From: Pseudomonadota bacterium
Lineage (GTDB): Bacteria > BMS3Abin14
DNA length: 7,313 bases
Direction of reading: 5' to 3'
Assembly (NCBI GenBank): GCA_016937135.1
Contig: JAFGWO010000116.1
Span: 1 to 7,313 of the forward strand
The notes below the pieces were generated by a model that saw only the letters and a program-made list of their open reading frames with translations, was not told the origin of the DNA and searched no databases. This document shows, piece by piece, positions 5,329 to 7,313 of this stretch. The position numbers and the translations under genes were made by a program. Position 1 is the stretch's first letter; every line of letters starts with the position of its first letter.

Positions 5329-5336
5329 GGAGGTGA
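5329..5336 (+). promoter_or_regulatory. Near-perfect Shine-Dalgarno site of speD
   Basis: GGAGGTGA, preceded by a run of A, is complementary to the 16S rRNA 3' end over its full length and stands seven bases before ATG 5344. It fixes the speD start and predicts strong translation entry for the coupled genes behind it. Confidence 0.85.
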
Positions 5337-5343
5337 CTTTGAG

Positions 5344-5763
5344 ATGATCGCGCTTGGACGGCATATTCTGGCGGAATATTACAATTGCGATGCGCAAAAG
5401 CTCAATGACCTGGAGTTTGTGGAAAAATCCATGAAGGAAGCTGCCGTGAGAGCGGGGTCTACCATTGTCGACTCGGTTTTCCGCCGCTTCGCCCCCCATG
5501 GGATCAGCGGGGTTGTAGTCATAGCCGAATCCCACCTCGCCATCCATTCCTGGCCCGAATACGGTTATGCGGCCGTGGACCTTTTCACCTGCGGGGAGAA
5601 CGTGGACCCCTGGATCGCCTACGAGTTCCTGAAGAAGGAGTTCTCCGCCGGGGAGGCTGAATGCCAGGAAGTGGCCAGGGGTGAACTCAGGGTCCTCGGA
5701 CAGGGCGCGCGGCACAAACCCGAGGGAAGCATCGGCCCGATCCCCCTGCAGGAGCAGCCATGA
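5344..5763 (+). CDS. speD: S-adenosylmethionine decarboxylase proenzyme
   Basis: A 139-aa pyruvoyl enzyme that decarboxylates AdoMet to give the aminopropyl donor for spermidine. It is of the short bacterial/archaeal (Thermotoga-like) class. The self-cleavage site is E62-S63 in [16 protein letters not shown]63 would become the pyruvoyl group. H68 and C83 (in [10 protein letters not shown]) match the processing and catalytic residues of the Thermotoga maritima enzyme, at identical numbers. The C-terminus (about 118-139) is a variable tail longer than the core fold needs. Its stop overlaps the pdaD start by 4 bp (ATGA), indicating translational coupling. All key residues are present, so it should be active. 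Confidence 0.97.
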   Translation: MIALGRHILAEYYNCDAQKLNDLEFVEKSMKEAAVRAGSTIVDSVFRRFAPHGISGVVVIAESHLAIHSWPEYGYAAVDLFTCGENVDPWIAYEFLKKEFSAGEAECQEVARGELRVLGQGARHKPEGSIGPIPLQEQP

Positions 5764-6239
5764 TTTTTCAAACCCCCGATGCCTACTTTCTCGTTCAGGG
5801 GGCCTCGGAGGGGTATATGCCCCTCAACGCCTTTGACGGCGCCCTTCTGGCTTCAGGCATCGGCAATACGAATCTGGTTAAGATGAGCAGCATCGTCCCC
5901 CCGCGGTCGCAAAGGATTGATCCGGTCGCCATCCCCTTCGGGGCCCTCGTCCCGGTGGCTTATGCCAGCATTTCAAGCACCATCAAGGGACAGACCATTT
6001 CCGCGGCCGTCGCAGCCGCTTTTCCCACCGATCCGGAGATGCCCGGCCTGATCATGGAATACAGCGCCCAGGGACCGGGAGAGGAAACCGAGGACATCTG
6101 CCGCGACATGGCCGTCCACGGGCTCAAGGCAAGGGGCCTCGAGATCGGCCGGGTCGAAAGCACATCTGTATCCCACCATGTCATTGAGGTGGGGGCCGCC
6201 TTCGCCGCTGTTGTCCTCTGGACCCGGGAGGAGGGTTGA
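5760..6239 (+). CDS. pdaD: Pyruvoyl-dependent arginine decarboxylase
   Basis: A 159-aa proenzyme converting arginine to agmatine, the first step of polyamine synthesis. By family knowledge it cleaves itself between two serines, here S43-S44 in KMSSIVPP, to form a pyruvoyl group. N38 and E100 occupy the positions of Methanocaldococcus jannaschii N47 and E109, with the same spacing to the cleavage serine (-6 and +56). The length is close to the archaeal enzymes and shorter than chlamydial homologues. The gene overlaps speD by 4 bp and shares one base with speE. Its position between speD and speE supports a biosynthetic rather than acid-resistance role. Histidine decarboxylase is a relative, but the context and motif favour arginine. 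Confidence 0.95.
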   Translation: MIFQTPDAYFLVQGASEGYMPLNAFDGALLASGIGNTNLVKMSSIVPPRSQRIDPVAIPFGALVPVAYASISSTIKGQTISAAVAAAFPTDPEMPGLIMEYSAQGPGEETEDICRDMAVHGLKARGLEIGRVESTSVSHHVIEVGAAFAAVVLWTREEG

Positions 6240-7066
6240 TGGACCTTTGGTTCACTGAAAAGTACGCCGACTCGGGGCTGGCCATGAAGGTAAGGGACGT
6301 CCTTTACCGGGGGGAGAGTCCCTTTCAAAAAATGGCCGTTTTAGACACCTTCGCCTTCGGGAAGGTCCTCGTCCTGGACGGGGCGGTCATGCTCACGGAA
6401 CGGGATGAGTTTCTCTACCACGAGATGCTCGCCCATGTGCCCCTCTTCACCCATCACGACCCTAAAAGGGTCCTCGTCATCGGCGGCGGGGACGGCGGGA
6501 CCGTGAGGGAAGTTCTAAGGCACCCGGGAGTTGAGGAGGTGATCCTCGTCGAGATCGACGAAAAAGTCCTGGAGGTCTCCCGGGAATATCTGCCCCAGGT
6601 CAGCGGATCCCTCTCGGACCCAAGGGTCAGGGTGCTCTGCGAGGATGGAGTCCGTTATGTCGGGGAGGCGCAGGCGGGGCGTTTTGACGTTGTGCTGGTG
6701 GATTCCACCGACCCGGTCGGTCCCGCGGTGGCCCTTTTTGCCCCGGAGTTCTTCAAGGGTTGTTCCCGAATCCTGGGTCCGGACGGCGTTTTTGCCTGCC
6801 AGTCGGGGTCCCCTTTCTTTAACCTCAATCTCATGAAGGATGTCCACGGCCACGCCCTTGCGGCCTTCCCGCGGGCCCGCTTCTATCTTGCCCCCGTCAT
6901 GGCCTATCCAGGAGGGACGTGGAGCTTCCTATTGGGCTCAAAGGGATCCTCCCCCCTCCCGCAATGCCGCAGGGAGGCGGCTTTTGAGACACGCTATTAC
7001 ACCCGCGGGATCCATCTCGCCAGTTTCGCCCTGCCGAAATTTGTTGAAGAGGCCATCGGAGGATAA
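6239..7066 (+). CDS. speE: Spermidine synthase (polyamine aminopropyltransferase)
   Basis: A 275-aa protein of normal bacterial length that transfers the aminopropyl group of decarboxylated AdoMet to putrescine, releasing methylthioadenosine. Motifs in order: LDGAVMLTERDEFLYHEML (47-64), the nucleotide site GGGDGG (82-87), E105 in VEID, the acidic DSTDPVGPA (155-163) with D155 and D158 for amine binding and catalysis, CQSGSPFF (187-194) and RYYTRGIHLASFALP (252-266). The start is ATG 6239, sharing one base with the pdaD stop (TGATG) and preceded by GGGAGGAGGG; the TTG one codon earlier is rejected. Because agmatine is made in the same operon, agmatine as acceptor (the Thermus-type route) cannot be excluded. 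Confidence 0.96.
   Translation: MDLWFTEKYADSGLAMKVRDVLYRGESPFQKMAVLDTFAFGKVLVLDGAVMLTERDEFLYHEMLAHVPLFTHHDPKRVLVIGGGDGGTVREVLRHPGVEEVILVEIDEKVLEVSREYLPQVSGSLSDPRVRVLCEDGVRYVGEAQAGRFDVVLVDSTDPVGPAVALFAPEFFKGCSRILGPDGVFACQSGSPFFNLNLMKDVHGHALAAFPRARFYLAPVMAYPGGTWSFLLGSKGSSPLPQCRREAAFETRYYTRGIHLASFALPKFVEEAIGG
7058..7063 (+). promoter_or_regulatory. Ribosome binding site of speB, deciding a GTG start
   Basis: GGAGGA, lying in the last codons of speE, stands eight bases before GTG 7072. No ATG is available in this frame before the conserved agmatinase N-terminal motif, so the GTG is the supported start. Confidence 0.75.
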
Positions 7067-7071
7067 CCGGG

Positions 7072-7313
7072 GTGGACCATTCCAGATTCCTGGGGGCCGA
7101 TCACCCGGTTGAAGGATCCAGGGTAACCCTTGTAGGGGCTCCATTCGACGGCACCTCCTCCTTCCGGCCGGGATCCCGTTTCGGGCCGGCCGGGGTTCGC
7201 CTCTGGTCCGAGGTCCTTGAAACCTTCAGCCCCTCCTTCCGTCAGGACCTGGGGGATCTGAAATTCGCCGATGACGGGGACGCCGACGTCTTCGCGATCC
7301 CGGAATGGGGCAC
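7072..7313 (+). CDS. speB: Agmatinase/ureohydrolase, N-terminal part (runs off window)
   Basis: Eighty codons are seen from GTG 7072 to the right edge with no stop. The N-terminus shows the ureohydrolase (arginase/agmatinase) pattern: VTLVGAPFDGTSSF, then RPGSRFGPAGVR (32-43) and the LETFSP segment (49-54) typical of agmatinases. The manganese-binding Asp/His residues lie further on and are not in the window. The enzyme would hydrolyse agmatine to putrescine and urea, completing the arginine-to-spermidine route; if SpeE uses agmatine, it would act on N1-aminopropylagmatine instead. It starts 5 bp after the speE stop, in the same operon. Confidence 0.9.
   Translation, partial: MDHSRFLGADHPVEGSRVTLVGAPFDGTSSFRPGSRFGPAGVRLWSEVLETFSPSFRQDLGDLKFADDGDADVFAIPEWG

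Noticed and set aside
6236..6238. TTG start for speE one codon earlier
   Set aside because: ATG 6239 immediately follows, shares a base with the pdaD stop and has better ribosome-site spacing.
1..7313. CRISPR arrays, tRNA/rRNA genes, insertion sequences
   Set aside because: No regularly spaced repeat array, cloverleaf, rRNA-like stretch or transposase motif was seen on either strand.

Overview
The window is a G+C-rich bacterial chromosomal segment. Gene families (a sigma-54 activator with an FHA domain, pyruvoyl-dependent arginine decarboxylase, B-box zinc protein), strong Shine-Dalgarno sites and hairpin-rich intergenic DNA would fit a Desulfobacterota-type (former Deltaproteobacteria) organism. 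That placement is inference from gene content; no ribosomal or other taxonomic marker is present.

Left part (1-3070). A gene on the minus strand, cut by the left edge, encodes a B-box-like zinc-finger protein with one membrane segment. A long non-coding stretch (573-1167) separates it from a two-gene plus-strand operon: a class II (fuculose-phosphate type) aldolase and an FHA/AAA+/Fis-type sigma-54 activator, 4 bp apart. A good sigma-54 promoter candidate at 1099-1115 sits just upstream of the aldolase, so the activator may drive its own operon.

Middle (3071-4613). A 181-bp convergent intergenic region carries three consecutive inverted repeats. Next comes a minus-strand MDR (glucose-dehydrogenase-like) oxidoreductase that keeps its nucleotide-binding motif but has lost most of its zinc ligands. 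Its promoter would give a nearly leaderless mRNA. The divergent region 4374-4613 is full of dyads, some mutually exclusive, and has a terminator-like hairpin with no gene in front of it.

Right part (4614-7313). A strong sigma-70 promoter, with a repeat operator over its predicted start, precedes a tightly packed operon: XRE-cupin regulator, speD, pdaD, speE, speB (speB cut by the right edge). Together they encode a complete route from arginine to spermidine: PdaD makes agmatine, SpeB makes putrescine, SpeD makes decarboxylated AdoMet and SpeE transfers the aminopropyl group. The last four genes overlap or nearly touch, which suggests translational coupling. The XRE-cupin protein is the likely polyamine-responsive regulator.

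The most interesting points are the operator architecture in front of the spermidine operon, the sigma-54/FHA/aldolase unit, the zinc-less MDR protein, and the possibility, inferred only, that the aldolase and oxidoreductase handle methylthioadenosine-derived products of spermidine synthesis.
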